A stretch of 64,000 nt of DNA, taken from Pseudokineococcus lusitanus (GTDB lineage: Bacteria; Actinomycetota; Actinomycetes; Actinomycetales; Quadrisphaeraceae). Shown here in pieces: positions 52,439-61,422 of the stretch; position 1 is the stretch's first letter; each line of letters begins with the position of its first letter. The notes beneath the pieces were generated by a model. That model was not told the DNA's origin, did no database searches, and was given only the letters and a program-made list of their open reading frames with translations. The stretch is from assembly GCF_003751265.1 (NCBI RefSeq), contig NZ_RJKN01000008.1:1-64000 (forward strand), in the 5' to 3' direction. The position numbers and the translations under genes were made by a program.

Positions 52439-53586
52439 CGGTCCCGGTCACCGACCCGTCGGCGCCCGCGGGCGCCGTCGTCGGCAGGCTGTCGACGCTG
52501 GACCGGTGGCTGCCGGTGTGGATCGGCGTGGCGATGGTCGCCGGCCTGGGGCTCGGCCGGCTCGCGCCGGGCCTGGGCGGGGCGCTGGAGGCCGTGCAGG
52601 TCGACGGGGTCAGCCTGCCCATCGCGGTCGGGCTGCTGGTGATGATGTACCCGGTCCTGGCGAAGGTCCGCTACGACCGGGTCGCGGCCGTCACCGGTGA
52701 CACGCGCCTGCTCGTCGCGTCGCTGGTGCTGAACTGGGTCCTGGGCCCGGCGTTGATGTTCGTCCTCGCCTGGGTCTTCCTGCCCGACCAGCCCGAGTAC
52801 CGCACGGGCCTGGTCGTCGTGGGCCTGGCCCGCTGCATCGCCATGGTCGTCATCTGGAACGACCTGGCCTGCGGTGACCGCGAGGCCGCCGCCGTGCTCG
52901 TGGCGCTCAACTCGCTCTTCCAGGTGGTCGCCTTCGCCGCGCTCGGCTGGTTCTACCTGCAGGTGCTGCCCGGCTGGCTCGGCCTGCCGCAGAGCGGCAT
53001 CGACGCCTCGCCGTGGGACATCGCCCGGTCGGTGCTGATCTTCCTCGGCATCCCCCTGCTGGCCGGGCTCGCCTCCCGCGTGCTCGGTGAGCGGGTCAAG
53101 GGCCGCGACTGGTACGAGAGCCGCTTCCTGCCCCGCGTCGGGCCCTTCGCCCTGTACGGGCTGCTCTTCACGATCGTCGTGCTCTTCGCCCTGCAGGGCG
53201 ACCAGGTGCTGTCCGCACCGCTGGACGTCGCGCGGATCGCGCTGCCGCTGCTCGTGTACTTCGCGCTGATGTGGGGCGGCGGGTACGTCACCGGCGCCGC
53301 CCTCGGGCTGGGCTACGGGCGCACCACCACGCTCGCGTTCACCGCGGCCGGCAACAACTTCGAGCTGGCGATCGCCGTGGCCATCGCCACCTTCGGCGCG
53401 ACCTCCGGCCAGGCCCTCGCCGGCGTCGTCGGCCCCCTCGTCGAGGTCCCCGTCCTCGTCGGCCTGGTCTACGTCAGCCTCGCGCTGCGGCGCCGCTCCG
53501 ACCCCCACCGCCGGCTCCCGCCCCCCGCCGCTGACCCGGCCCTCGACCGCCCTGACGGCCCGACTGACCCGGAGGACCCCCGGTGA
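52435..53586 (+). CDS. acr3: Arsenite efflux transporter ACR3
   Basis: The 383-residue membrane protein has about ten hydrophobic segments. PVLAKVRYDRV, LARCIAMVVIWNDLACGD (with the conserved Cys needed for arsenite transport) and FTAAGNNFELAIAVAIATFG are ACR3 signatures. It exports arsenite with the proton gradient. It overlaps arsR and arsC by 4 bp on either side, a tightly coupled operon. Confidence 0.93.
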   Translation: MTVPVTDPSAPAGAVVGRLSTLDRWLPVWIGVAMVAGLGLGRLAPGLGGALEAVQVDGVSLPIAVGLLVMMYPVLAKVRYDRVAAVTGDTRLLVASLVLNWVLGPALMFVLAWVFLPDQPEYRTGLVVVGLARCIAMVVIWNDLACGDREAAAVLVALNSLFQVVAFAALGWFYLQVLPGWLGLPQSGIDASPWDIARSVLIFLGIPLLAGLASRVLGERVKGRDWYESRFLPRVGPFALYGLLFTIVVLFALQGDQVLSAPLDVARIALPLLVYFALMWGGGYVTGAALGLGYGRTTTLAFTAAGNNFELAIAVAIATFGATSGQALAGVVGPLVEVPVLVGLVYVSLALRRRSDPHRRLPPPAADPALDRPDGPTDPEDPR

Positions 53587-54002
53587 CCGCTCCGCACGTG
53601 CTCTTCGTCTGCGTCAAGAACGGCGGCAAGTCCCAGATGGCCGCCGGCCTGATGCGCCGCGCCGTCGCCGCCCGCCCCGACGCCCCCGTCACCGTCTCCT
53701 CCGCCGGCACCAGGGCCGGCACCGCGCTCAACGCGCAGTCCGCGGAGTCGCTGGCCGAGGTCGGTGTCGACATCAGCGACCAGCGGCCCCGACAGCTCAC
53801 CGACGACCTCGTCGCGGCGGCGGACCTCGTCGTCGTCCTCGGCGACGAGGCCCACGTCGACCCCGTCGACGGCACGCCCGTCGAGGTCTGGCGGACCGAC
53901 GAGCCGTCGGCCCGCGGTGTCGAGGGCCTCGAGCGCATGCGGCTGGTCCGCGACGACATCGCCGCCCGCGTCGACGAGCTCCACCACCGCCTCACGCGCT
54001 GA
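53583..54002 (+). CDS. arsC: Arsenate reductase, LMW-phosphatase fold, probably mycothiol-dependent
   Basis: The 139-residue protein starts HVLFVCVKNGGKSQMAAGL. The P-loop has Cys10 but Lys16 where CX5R phosphatases carry Arg, and Cys10 is the only cysteine. Both points fit the arsenate-mycothiol transferases of actinobacteria, which need mycothiol and mycoredoxin to finish the reaction, rather than the multi-cysteine thioredoxin-linked type. SSAGTRAG and the C-terminal helices match the family. It is the last gene of the ars operon and starts in a 4-bp overlap with acr3. Confidence 0.88.
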   Translation: MTAPHVLFVCVKNGGKSQMAAGLMRRAVAARPDAPVTVSSAGTRAGTALNAQSAESLAEVGVDISDQRPRQLTDDLVAAADLVVVLGDEAHVDPVDGTPVEVWRTDEPSARGVEGLERMRLVRDDIAARVDELHHRLTR

Positions 54003-54035
54003 GGGGTCGACCCGTCGGGCCGCCGCCCCGGGAGG

Positions 54036-55163
54036 TCAGGCCCAGGCCACCCCGCTCAGCTCCGCCAGCGTGTCCCAGTAGCGCGACGCCAGCTCGGGGT
54101 CGCGCGCGTTGTCCGGGACGACGGTGTACCCCGGAAGCCCCCGCAGCTGCTGGAAGCCCTTGGGCCCGTAGTAGCCGCCGCCCGTCGCCTGCGGCGAGGT
54201 GGCGGCGTAGACGACGGGGAGCGCGCCCACGGCCGGGTCCTGCCACATCGGCCGGACGAACCTGAAGCGACGGCCCTCGGTGGTGTCGGGGCCGGGCCCG
54301 TCGAGGACGATGTTGGTGCGCGCGGTCCCCGGGTGCGCCGCGATGCTCGTGACGCCCCACCCCCCGGCCGTGCTGCGGCGCTGCGCCTCGAACGCCATCA
54401 GCAGGTTCGCCAGCTTCGTGTCGTCGTAGGAGCGCTCGTAGCCGTAGGGGTCCTCCTGCTGCAGGTCGTCGAAGTCGATCGCCCCGGTGTGGCCGCGCAG
54501 GCTCGCCATCCACACCACGCGCGGCGCCGTGCCGTTCCGCAGCAGGGGGAGCAGCCGACCGGCCAGGGCGTAGGGGCCGAGGGCGTTGGTCGCGAAGGTG
54601 CGCTCGAAGCCGTCGACGCTGACCTCCCGGTCGACCCGGGCCATGACGCCGGCGTTGTTGACGAGGAGGTCGAGCCGGTCCCCGGTGTCGCCGAGGCGGG
54701 CGGCGAAGGAGCGGACCGAGCCGAGGTCGGCGAGGTCGAGCGTCTCGAAGGTGACCGCCGCGCCCGGCGCGGCCCGCCGGATGCGTCGCACGGCCTCCGC
54801 GCCCCGCTCGGCGTCGCGCGAGGCGATGGTCACGTCGGCGCCCGCCCCGGCCAGCAGGAGGGCCTGGTGGTAGCCGAGGCCGCTGCGGCCGTCCGCGGGG
54901 TAGCCGTTCGCGCCCGTCACCACGGCGCGGCGGCCGTCCTGCCGAGGGACGTCCGCCGCGGTCCAGTCCGGGATCTCCGCCCCGGGGGAGGTCAGCCGGG
55001 CCCCGCCGTACCCGGCGCCACCGGCGGCCAGCGCCACCACCGGCAGCCGGAGGACGGACCGCCGCGACACCGGCCGGGAGCTCGCCCCGCCCTCGTCGCC
55101 GCGGTGCTCCGCCGCGGTGCCGGTCGTGGCGGACGGCGGGACGTCGGACGGGCGGCGGGGCAT
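54036..55163 (-). CDS. SDR-family oxidoreductase with a Tat-like signal
   Basis: The 375-residue protein starts with a Tat-type leader (SRRSVLRLPVVALAAGGAG, Arg34-Arg35). The SDR core has VVTGANGYPADGRSGLGYHQ (about 81-100), in which a PADGRSG insertion lengthens the usual TGxxxGxG cofactor loop; NNAGVMAR (169-176); and the catalytic YDDTK (Tyr246, Lys250). It is closest to the retinol-dehydrogenase-like SDRs. Export of an NAD(P)-dependent enzyme is odd because the cofactor is not free outside; Tat could carry it out pre-loaded, or the leader could act as a membrane anchor. It converges on arsC with a 33-base gap. Confidence 0.82.
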   Translation of the reverse strand: MPRRPSDVPPSATTGTAAEHRGDEGGASSRPVSRRSVLRLPVVALAAGGAGYGGARLTSPGAEIPDWTAADVPRQDGRRAVVTGANGYPADGRSGLGYHQALLLAGAGADVTIASRDAERGAEAVRRIRRAAPGAAVTFETLDLADLGSVRSFAARLGDTGDRLDLLVNNAGVMARVDREVSVDGFERTFATNALGPYALAGRLLPLLRNGTAPRVVWMASLRGHTGAIDFDDLQQEDPYGYERSYDDTKLANLLMAFEAQRRSTAGGWGVTSIAAHPGTARTNIVLDGPGPDTTEGRRFRFVRPMWQDPAVGALPVVYAATSPQATGGGYYGPKGFQQLRGLPGYTVVPDNARDPELASRYWDTLAELSGVAWA

Positions 55164-55460
55164 GGCGGACCTCCGGGGTCGTCGTGGTGGGGCCGTCCAC
55201 GTCGACGACGCGACGGCGAGGCCCCACCGTCCGCGCCGCGCAGCACCGGAGCCAGGGCCCGTCGGTCAGCGGCTCGGGGAGCCGTGCCCGCCGCGGGCCG
55301 CCCCCTGCAGACCCGTGCGCACCCGTCCCGGGCGGCGGGAGCCGCCGGCGCACAGGGGGCCCGGCGGTCCGCGGTCCCGCAGGTCCCTTGTCGGCGTCCT
55401 CGGGGCGGCCGATGGTCGGGGCGTCCACCCGCCGCACGACCCCCCGCCCCGGAGGACCCG
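55164..55460. other. 297-bp divergent intergenic region, nothing recognised
   Basis: No gene, tRNA or strong hairpin is visible. It holds the promoters of the SDR and VanZ-like genes. GCCGATGG at 55408 resembles a sigma-28 -10 element, but the -35 position reads TTGT rather than TCAA. Confidence 0.4.
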
Positions 55461-56030
55461 ATGACCGACCCGACCGGGACCGCGGTACCCCCGGGCCCCT
55501 CGACCGGCGGTGGCCCGGCCGCCGGCACGAGCGCCCCTGCGTCGTCGGGACGTCGGCGGGCGGCGACGTCCGCGCTCGTCGCCGCGCTGGCGGCGACGGC
55601 GGTGCTGACGCTCTCCCCGACGGGGGCGGGGTGGACCTGGGCCCCGCCCGTCGAGGAGCTGCGCTGGTACGCGGCGGGCCTGGGCCGCCCCGGCACGCTC
55701 GTGCAGCTGCTGGGCAACCTGCTCCTCCTCGTGCCCGCGGCCCTGGCGGCGTCGCGGCTGCGGCCCGGCCCGGCCCACGTGCCGGCGCTCGTGGCGTCGG
55801 CGGCCGGGGTCGCCGTCGCGGTGGAGGTGCTGCAGCTCGTGACGGCCGCCGGCCGGGTCGTCTCCCCGGTGGACGCGCTCCTCAACACCGCCGGGGCCGC
55901 TGCCGCCGTGGTGGTGGCCGCGGCCGTGACGGTGCCGTCCCGGCGGCGTCGGGCGCCCGGCGACGGTCCCCGGGGCCCGGCCCCTGCGCCCGTGGCCCAC
56001 GGCCGGTCGCCGGTGACGTCGCCGGGGTGA
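55461..56030 (+). CDS. VanZ-like membrane protein
   Basis: The 189-residue protein has a Pro/Ala/Gly-rich start, hydrophobic segments at about 38-52, 85-105, 112-130 and 140-160, and the VanZ-type pattern LLGNLLLLVPAALAASRL, AVEVLQLVTAAGRVVSPVDAL and LLNTAGAAAA. VanZ-family proteins are membrane proteins of unclear function; the first was tied to low-level teicoplanin resistance. GGAGG precedes the ATG. Confidence 0.8.
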   Translation: MTDPTGTAVPPGPSTGGGPAAGTSAPASSGRRRAATSALVAALAATAVLTLSPTGAGWTWAPPVEELRWYAAGLGRPGTLVQLLGNLLLLVPAALAASRLRPGPAHVPALVASAAGVAVAVEVLQLVTAAGRVVSPVDALLNTAGAAAAVVVAAAVTVPSRRRRAPGDGPRGPAPAPVAHGRSPVTSPG

Positions 56031-56062
56031 CCGCCGGGACGAGGAGCCGGGCCCGCGCCGGC

Positions 56063-57241
56063 TCAGGCCGCCCCAGCGCGGCCCCTGCCCTCGCGCCCGA
56101 CGACGTCCGGCGCCCCGAGCCACGGCGAGAGCCCGTCGTCGCCCGCCGGCCACCCGGCCGCGAGCTCGGCCGGCGTCGCCAGCACCTCCTCGAAGACCCG
56201 GCGCACCTGCTCCGGCGCGGCCCCGTCCGGGTCCTCCTCCTCCGGGTGTCCCGTGCGCCCGGTGACGAGCAGCCGCGTGACGGGCGGGCCGCCGGCGGCC
56301 GGCAGCCCGGGCCCGGCGAGCGGGCCGATGCTCAGCTGGCCGCCCGCGCCGTCCCAGGCGCAAGCCGTGCCCGGCCGGGTGGGCACCCAGAAGGTGCCGC
56401 GCGCCCGCAGCGGGCTGCCGCCCAGCTCGGCGGCCCGGTCGACGAGACGGCCCGGGTGCAGGGGCCGGCTCGACTCGAGCAGCAGCGTCCACACCCCGTG
56501 CTCGTCGGGGACGCCCGGGTGCCGCAGCCGGCGGAGGTCGCTGCGCGCGCCCCGCACGGCCGCGGGCCGCCGCGGCGCGAGCACCTCGGCGCCGGTCGCC
56601 TCGTGCAGCCGCAGCACCTCCGCCCGGGCGCCGGCCAGGTGGCGCAGGGCCGCCCCCGCCGCGGGGGAGGGCGGGCCGTCGAGGAGGACGACGTCCGCCT
56701 CCTCGAGCTGCCGGGCCACGACCTCGCCGACGGACCGCTCGTCGACCTCGTCGAGGCCCAGCCCGCGCTCGAGCAGCAGGTCGTCGCCGAAGAGGTCGGG
56801 CACGACGGCGCCGGCCGCGGCCACGGCCACGACGCCGTCCAGGTGCACCACCTCGGCGACGGCCCGTCCCGCCACCTCGCCGTTCGCCAGCGCCATGACG
56901 GCCGGCACGGGCTCCGCCGTCACGGGCAGCACGAGGACGACGCGGCGCCACCGGCCGTCCCGCGCGGCGGCGACGACGGCGGGCAGCGCGTCCTCGCGCA
57001 GCGCGCACGAGAGGCAGGAGTGCTCGAGGGCGACCGTGACGTCCTCGACGACGCCGGTCGCGTCGACGACCACCCGCCGCAGGCCGTCCTCGCGGTGCGG
57101 TCCGAGGTCGTGCCGCACGACGACGACCCCCGGCTCGTCGCAGAGGAGCCCGCCGACGGCGGCGTCGCGCAGGACGCCGTCGGCGGAGACGACGACCGTC
57201 ACCGGGGTGGTGCGGCGTCCGCGCCGCACGAGCCGGCTCAC
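56063..57241 (-). CDS. CobW/COG0523-like protein lacking a canonical P-loop, in the zinc-starvation locus
   Basis: The 392-residue protein resembles the COG0523 metal chaperones placed beside alternative ribosomal protein genes in actinobacteria. Near residue 75 [12 protein letters not shown] matches the metal-binding CxCC region but as CxxC. The C-terminal part ([47 protein letters not shown]) fits the CobW C-terminal domain. The N-terminus, where COG0523 proteins have a GTP-binding P-loop, reads [18 protein letters not shown], with no GK[ST]. Either this subfamily does not bind GTP in the usual way or it has lost GTPase activity. The GTG overlaps the L31 stop by 4 bp, so both are one operon. 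Confidence 0.78.
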   Translation of the reverse strand: MSRLVRRGRRTTPVTVVVSADGVLRDAAVGGLLCDEPGVVVVRHDLGPHREDGLRRVVVDATGVVEDVTVALEHSCLSCALREDALPAVVAAARDGRWRRVVLVLPVTAEPVPAVMALANGEVAGRAVAEVVHLDGVVAVAAAGAVVPDLFGDDLLLERGLGLDEVDERSVGEVVARQLEEADVVLLDGPPSPAAGAALRHLAGARAEVLRLHEATGAEVLAPRRPAAVRGARSDLRRLRHPGVPDEHGVWTLLLESSRPLHPGRLVDRAAELGGSPLRARGTFWVPTRPGTACAWDGAGGQLSIGPLAGPGLPAAGGPPVTRLLVTGRTGHPEEEDPDGAAPEQVRRVFEEVLATPAELAAGWPAGDDGLSPWLGAPDVVGREGRGRAGAA

Positions 57242-57495
57242 GGCCGCCGGCCGTAGCGGCGGCGGAACTTCTCCACGCGGCCCTCGGCGTCCAGCACGCG
57301 GGCGTTGCCCGTCCAGAACGGGTGGCTGGCCGCGGAGACGTCGACGTCGACGACGGGGTACGTCCGGCCGTCCTCCCACTCGACGACGGCGCCGCCCGCG
57401 CGGCCGGCCAGCGTCGAGCGCGAGAGGAAGGAGACCCCCGCCGAGCGGTCGCGGAAGACGACGGGTCCGTAGGGCGGGTGCGTGCCGGGCTTCAT
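57238..57495 (-). CDS. rpmE2: Ribosomal protein L31, type B (zinc-free)
   Basis: The 85-residue protein has [20 protein letters not shown] and [19 protein letters not shown], then VEKFRRRYG, the L31 type B signature. It has no cysteine, so it can replace the zinc-binding L31 on ribosomes when zinc is scarce and so free zinc for enzymes. GGAG precedes the ATG. A Zur-like dyad lies about 20-35 bases upstream. Confidence 0.95.
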   Translation of the reverse strand: MKPGTHPPYGPVVFRDRSAGVSFLSRSTLAGRAGGAVVEWEDGRTYPVVDVDVSAASHPFWTGNARVLDAEGRVEKFRRRYGRRP

Positions 57496-57512
57496 GGCGG
57501 CTCCTCAATCGA

Positions 57513-57531
57513 TGAGAACGGTTCCCGTTTA
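57513..57531. promoter_or_regulatory. Zur-like operator in the divergent ribosomal-protein promoter
   Basis: TGAGAACGGTTCCCGTTTA contains the perfect dyad AACGG-TTC-CCGTT (57517-57529) in the only AT-richer part of the 97-base divergent region. It resembles actinobacterial Zur boxes (TGAAAATGATTTTCA-like) and sits where both transcripts would start. Confidence 0.55.
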
Positions 57532-57592
57532 CGGTAGCGTCCTCCCCGTCGCGGCGTTACCACGCCGTCCGCCGGATCGAGAGGACCCAGCC

Positions 57593-57829
57593 ATGCCCGC
57601 CCGCTGCCAGGTGACCGGGGCCGTGCCGAGCTTCGGCAACGCCATCTCGCACTCCCACCGGCGCACCTCGCGCACGTGGAGGCCGAACGTCCAGCGCCGC
57701 ACCTACTGGGTGCCGAGCCTCCGCCGGAAGGTCCGGCTGCAGGTCAGCACGACCGGCATCAAGGTCATCGACCGGCGGGGCATCGACGTCGTCGTCGCGG
57801 AGCTGCTCGCCCGGGGGGAGAAGGTCTGA
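57593..57829 (+). CDS. rpmB: Ribosomal protein L28, zinc-free paralogue
   Basis: The 78-residue protein starts [20 protein letters not shown], where the zinc-binding form would have CxxC; here only one Cys remains, so it is the C-minus form. [20 protein letters not shown] and [14 protein letters not shown] complete the family pattern. First gene of the rpmB-rpmG-rpsN operon; it overlaps rpmG by one base (TGATG). Confidence 0.94.
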   Translation: MPARCQVTGAVPSFGNAISHSHRRTSRTWRPNVQRRTYWVPSLRRKVRLQVSTTGIKVIDRRGIDVVVAELLARGEKV

Positions 57830-57999
57830 TGGCCGCGAGGAGCGCCGACGTCCGCCCGATCATCAAGCTCCGCTCGACAGCGGGGACCGGCTTCACGTAC
57901 GTGACGCGCAAGAACCGTCGCAACGACCCGGACCGGCTCGTGCTGAGGAAGTACGACCCGGTCGTCCGCCGGCACGTCGACTTCCGCGAGGAGCGCTGA
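57829..57999 (+). CDS. rpmG: Ribosomal protein L33, zinc-free paralogue
   Basis: The 56-residue protein reads [20 protein letters not shown] and ends [14 protein letters not shown], which is L33. All four zinc-binding cysteines of the C-plus form are absent. It starts at the ATG of a TGATG overlap with rpmB and ends one base before rpsN. Confidence 0.95.
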   Translation: MAARSADVRPIIKLRSTAGTGFTYVTRKNRRNDPDRLVLRKYDPVVRRHVDFREER

Positions 58000-58000
58000 G

Positions 58001-58306
58001 ATGGCGAAGAAGAGCAAGGTCGCGAAGGACGCGCAGCGGCGCGAGGTGGTGGCTCGGCACGCCGAGCGACGGGCGGTCCTGAAGCGCACCGCCGTCTCGC
58101 CGCACCTCACCGAGGAGGAGCGCGCCGCCGCACGCCTCGCGCTGCAGCGGATGCCGCGCGACGCGAGCCCCACCCGGCTGCGCAACCGCGACGCCGTCGA
58201 CGGGCGCCCCCGCGGTCACCTGCGGACGTTCGGGCTGTCGCGCGTGCGGTTCCGGCAGATGGCCCTCGACGGGCAGTTGCCGGGCATCACGAAGTCCAGC
58301 TGGTAG
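58001..58306 (+). CDS. rpsN: Ribosomal protein S14, long zinc-free form
   Basis: The 101-residue protein starts [20 protein letters not shown] and ends [19 protein letters not shown], with KSSW last. The length and the lack of CxxC motifs show the long, zinc-independent S14. It is last in the operon of three zinc-free ribosomal proteins. The alternative S18 often seen in such clusters is not here. Confidence 0.95.
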   Translation: MAKKSKVAKDAQRREVVARHAERRAVLKRTAVSPHLTEEERAAARLALQRMPRDASPTRLRNRDAVDGRPRGHLRTFGLSRVRFRQMALDGQLPGITKSSW

Positions 58307-58353
58307 CCGCGCGGGGCCCGCGGCCGGCGGGCGGCCCGGCAGGATGGCCGCCC

Positions 58354-59553
58354 GTGACGGAGCCCGGACCCCCTGCTGCGGGCACGGTCCCGAGAGGGTC
58401 CGCCCGCTCGGGCCGGTACGCCGCGCTGGACGTCGCCCGCGGTCTGGCGATCCTCGGGACCCTCGCCACCAACGTCTGGATCTTCACGGCGTCGGCGGGG
58501 CTCGCCGGCTACGTCGTCGGCACGGCCGACGGGACGCCGCCCGGCTGGCGCGCGCTGGAGCTCGTCTGCCAGCAGCTCGCCACCGGCAAGTTCCTCGGGC
58601 TGCTCACGGTGCTCTTCGGCGTCGGGCTCGAGCTGCAGCGCCGCACCGCGCTCCGGGCGGGCCGGCCCTGGCCGGGCCGGTACCCCGTACGGGCCGGGCT
58701 GCTCCTGCTCGACGGGACGCTGCACTTCCTCCTGCTCGCCGAGTTCGACGTGCTGATGGGCTACGCCGTCGTCGGTCTCGTCGTCGCGTACCTGCTGGCC
58801 ACGTCGGAGCGGGCCCAGCGGACGTGGTTCACCGTCGCGCTCGCGGTGCACGCGCTGCTGCTCGCCGCGGTGGGCCTGGCGCTGGCGCTCGTCCCGCCCG
58901 GCGACGTCAGCCCCGAGGAGGAGGCCGACCTCGCCGCCGAGGCGGCGGTGTACGCCGACGGCTCGTTCCTCGACCTCGTCGCCCACCGCCTCGACAACCT
59001 CGTCCTCTTCCGGGCCGAGCCGGTCTTCATCACGGCGCTCACGGTCGCCGCCTTCCTGCTCGGTGCCCGGCTCCTGCGCGCCGGCCTCCTCGAGGACCGC
59101 GGGGCCGGGCTGCGCCGCCGGCTGCTGGTCGCGGGTGCCGTCGCGCTCGTCGTCGACCTCGCCCTCGGCCTCGGGTGGCCCGCGGCGGGCGTCGTCCTCA
59201 CCCGGTACGGGACGGCGCCCGTCGTCGCGCTCGGGCTCCTCGCCCTCGTCGTCGAGGTGGTCCGGCGGCGCGGCGCGCCGGGGTGGGCGCGGCGCCGCCT
59301 CGCCGAGGTCGGCCGGACGGCGCTGTCCTGCTACGTGCTCCAGAACCTCGTGGCCTCGGTGCTCTGCTACGGCTGGGGCCTCGGGCTCGCCGCCCGGGTG
59401 GGCGAGCCGGGGCGCGTCCCGCTCACCGTCGGGGTCTACGGCGTCGTCGTGGCCGTCGTCCTGCTCGCCGCCCACCTCTGGGTCCGGCGCTGGGGCCGCG
59501 GGCCGCTCGAGGCCGTCACCCAGCGCGCCGCCCGGGCCCTCGGCGCCCGCTGA
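58354..59553 (+). CDS. DUF418-family membrane protein
   Basis: The 399-residue protein has about ten hydrophobic segments and DUF418 motifs: ALDVARGLAILGTLATNVW, GKFLGLLTVLFGVGLELQRR, FLLLAEFDVLMGYAVVGLV and LAEVGRTALSCYVLQNL. Members are related to acyltransferase-3-like membrane proteins, but no reaction is established. GTG at 58354. An 18-bp stem hairpin follows. Confidence 0.88.
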   Translation: MTEPGPPAAGTVPRGSARSGRYAALDVARGLAILGTLATNVWIFTASAGLAGYVVGTADGTPPGWRALELVCQQLATGKFLGLLTVLFGVGLELQRRTALRAGRPWPGRYPVRAGLLLLDGTLHFLLLAEFDVLMGYAVVGLVVAYLLATSERAQRTWFTVALAVHALLLAAVGLALALVPPGDVSPEEEADLAAEAAVYADGSFLDLVAHRLDNLVLFRAEPVFITALTVAAFLLGARLLRAGLLEDRGAGLRRRLLVAGAVALVVDLALGLGWPAAGVVLTRYGTAPVVALGLLALVVEVVRRRGAPGWARRRLAEVGRTALSCYVLQNLVASVLCYGWGLGLAARVGEPGRVPLTVGVYGVVVAVVLLAAHLWVRRWGRGPLEAVTQRAARALGAR

Positions 59554-59555
59554 GC

Positions 59556-59607
59556 CGAGGTGGCAGCCCCTCGACGCGGAAGAGCGCGACGAGGGGCTGC
59601 CACCTCG
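59556..59607 (+). terminator. Hairpin downstream of the DUF418 gene
   Basis: A perfect 18-bp stem (CGAGGTGGCAGCCCCTCG and its complement) with a 16-base loop begins 3 bases past the stop codon. Confidence 0.8.
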
Positions 59608-59723
59608 CCGACGACCCCTTGACCCCGTCACCTGCCCGGCGGACGCTGGTCGGGTCCCGACGGCGCGGCCCCGGCCGCGCCGCGCCCCCGAGGCCCGCGC
59701 GGACGCGCGGGGAGGAGCCCGTC

Positions 59724-59993
59724 GTGTGCCGGAGCATCAAGCCGCTGCAGAACCTCGCGCCGCCCGCCACGCCCACGGAGGTGCACGAGGCGGCGCTGCA
59801 GTACGTCCGCAAGCTCGCCGGCACCACCCGGCCCTCGCAGGCCAACGCGGAGGTCTTCGCCCGGGCCGTCGCCGAGGTCGAGGCGGCGACGGCCCGTCTG
59901 CTCGACGGGCTCGTCACCTCCGCGCCGGCCCGCGACCGCGAGGTGGAGGCCGAGAAGGCCCGCGCCCGGTCCGCGGCACGCTTCGCCTCCTGA
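59724..59993 (+). CDS. DUF2277-family protein (89 aa)
   Basis: The protein starts MCRSIKPLQNLAPPATPTEV and continues HEAALQYVRKLAGTTRPSQA, the highly conserved DUF2277 opening; the family has a conserved Cys at position 2, also seen here. Function unknown; it is small, cytoplasmic and helical. GGAGGAG precedes the GTG at 59724 by 7 bases. Confidence 0.88.
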   Translation: MCRSIKPLQNLAPPATPTEVHEAALQYVRKLAGTTRPSQANAEVFARAVAEVEAATARLLDGLVTSAPARDREVEAEKARARSAARFAS

Positions 59994-60042
59994 CCCCCGC
60001 GTCCTCCGGCGCCGGGCGGCGCCCCTGTGGGACGCTCCGCCG

Positions 60043-61416
60043 GTGCGGGTGCTCGTGGCCACCGTCCCCCTGCAGGGGCACACCGGGCCGCTCCTGCCGC
60101 TCGTGCGGGAGCTGGTCGCCCGGGGCCACGACGTGCGCTGGCTCACCGCGGCGGCGCACCGCCCGCTCGTCGAGGAGGCCGGGGCCCGTCACCTGCCGCT
60201 GACGGGGGGCCAGGAGGAGGCCGCCGCCGCCTGGCTGCGCCGCGAGCCGGGCCGCTGGTCGCCCCAGGTGCTCCGGCTGGCCGCCGACCTCGAGCACCTC
60301 TTCATCCGGACGCTGCCCGCCTGGGTGGCCGACCTCGAGGCCGCCGCGGCCGCGGCGCCGGTGGACGTCGTCGTCGGCGACGTCGGCCTCGCCGAGGCCC
60401 TGCGCGCGGCCCACGAGCGGGGCGGTGCGCCCTTCGTCACGGTGGGCGTCTCGCCCCTCCTCCTGCACGACGGCGAGACGGCGCCCTACGGCCTCGGCCT
60501 GCCGCCGCCGCGGGGGCGGCTGGGACGCTGCCGCGTCCTCGCCCTCGAGGCCGTCGTCCACCGCGGTGTCATGCGGCGGGCCGTCCACGCCCTCGCCGAG
60601 GAGCGTCGCGGGCTGGGCCTGCCGGAGCACACCGCCGGGGTGCAGCTCGGCCCCGTCTCGCCCTTCCTCCACCTGCAGTCGGGCGTGCCCTCCCTGGAGT
60701 ACCCGCGGCGCGCGCTGCCGGGGTCCCTGCGCTTCCTCGGCCACCTCGCGCCCCCGGTGCCGCCGGGCCTGCGCCGGGCCCGCCCGCCGTGGGAGGCCGA
60801 GGTGTCGGCGGCGCACGCGGCGGGGCGCCCCGTCGTCCTCGTGACCCAGGGCACCGTGGCCACCGACCCCGGCCAGCTGCTGCGACCGGCGGTGCGCGGG
60901 CTCACGGGGAACGGGTACCTCGTCGTCGTGGGCACCGGCGTGGTGGGCCGCACGACGCTGCCCTTCGCCCTCCCGGAGCGCGCCGCCCGGGCCGACGACG
61001 TCCGCGTGGGCGGCTTCCTGCCGGTCCCCGACCTCCTGCCGCACGTCGACGTCGTCGTGACGAACGGCGGCTACGGCGGCGTGCAGGCGGCGCTCGCCGC
61101 CGGGGTGCCGCTCGTCGTGGCGGGCCGCAGCGAGGACAAGGCCGAGGTCGCCGCCCGGGTGGCGTGGGCGGGAGCCGGTCTCGACCTGCGCACGCAGACG
61201 CCGTCCGCCCGCCAGGTGGCGCGCGCCGTCGCGCGCGTCCTCGACGACCCCCGCTACCGGGCGCGCGCGCGGGCGCTGGCGGCCGAGTACGCCGCCCTCG
61301 ACGCGCCCGTTCGCGGGGCGGGCCTGCTCGAGGAGCTCGTCGGGGGGACGACGCCGCGGCCGCCCGTGCAGGCCCGGCAGCGCCGCCGGCGCGACCGGGT
61401 CCGCCAGCCCTGGTGA
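60043..61416 (+). CDS. MGT-type glycosyltransferase (GT1/GT28-like, GT-B fold)
   Basis: The 457-residue protein has the GT-B plan: RVLVATVPLQGHTGPLLPLV at the start binds the acceptor side; VVLVTQGTVATDPGQLL, VRVGGFLPVPDLLPHVDVVV and TNGGYGGVQAALAAGVPLVV form the nucleotide-sugar site, with the usual TxGG..G.xxxxL.xGxP pattern. It would move a sugar from a UDP- or dTDP-sugar to a small molecule; donor and acceptor are unknown. The C-terminus is strongly basic (RQRRRRDRVRQ). GTG at 60043. It converges on the ZIP gene with a 6-base gap. Confidence 0.85.
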   Translation: MRVLVATVPLQGHTGPLLPLVRELVARGHDVRWLTAAAHRPLVEEAGARHLPLTGGQEEAAAAWLRREPGRWSPQVLRLAADLEHLFIRTLPAWVADLEAAAAAAPVDVVVGDVGLAEALRAAHERGGAPFVTVGVSPLLLHDGETAPYGLGLPPPRGRLGRCRVLALEAVVHRGVMRRAVHALAEERRGLGLPEHTAGVQLGPVSPFLHLQSGVPSLEYPRRALPGSLRFLGHLAPPVPPGLRRARPPWEAEVSAAHAAGRPVVLVTQGTVATDPGQLLRPAVRGLTGNGYLVVVGTGVVGRTTLPFALPERAARADDVRVGGFLPVPDLLPHVDVVVTNGGYGGVQAALAAGVPLVVAGRSEDKAEVAARVAWAGAGLDLRTQTPSARQVARAVARVLDDPRYRARARALAAEYAALDAPVRGAGLLEELVGGTTPRPPVQARQRRRRDRVRQPW

Positions 61417-61422
61417 GGGCGG

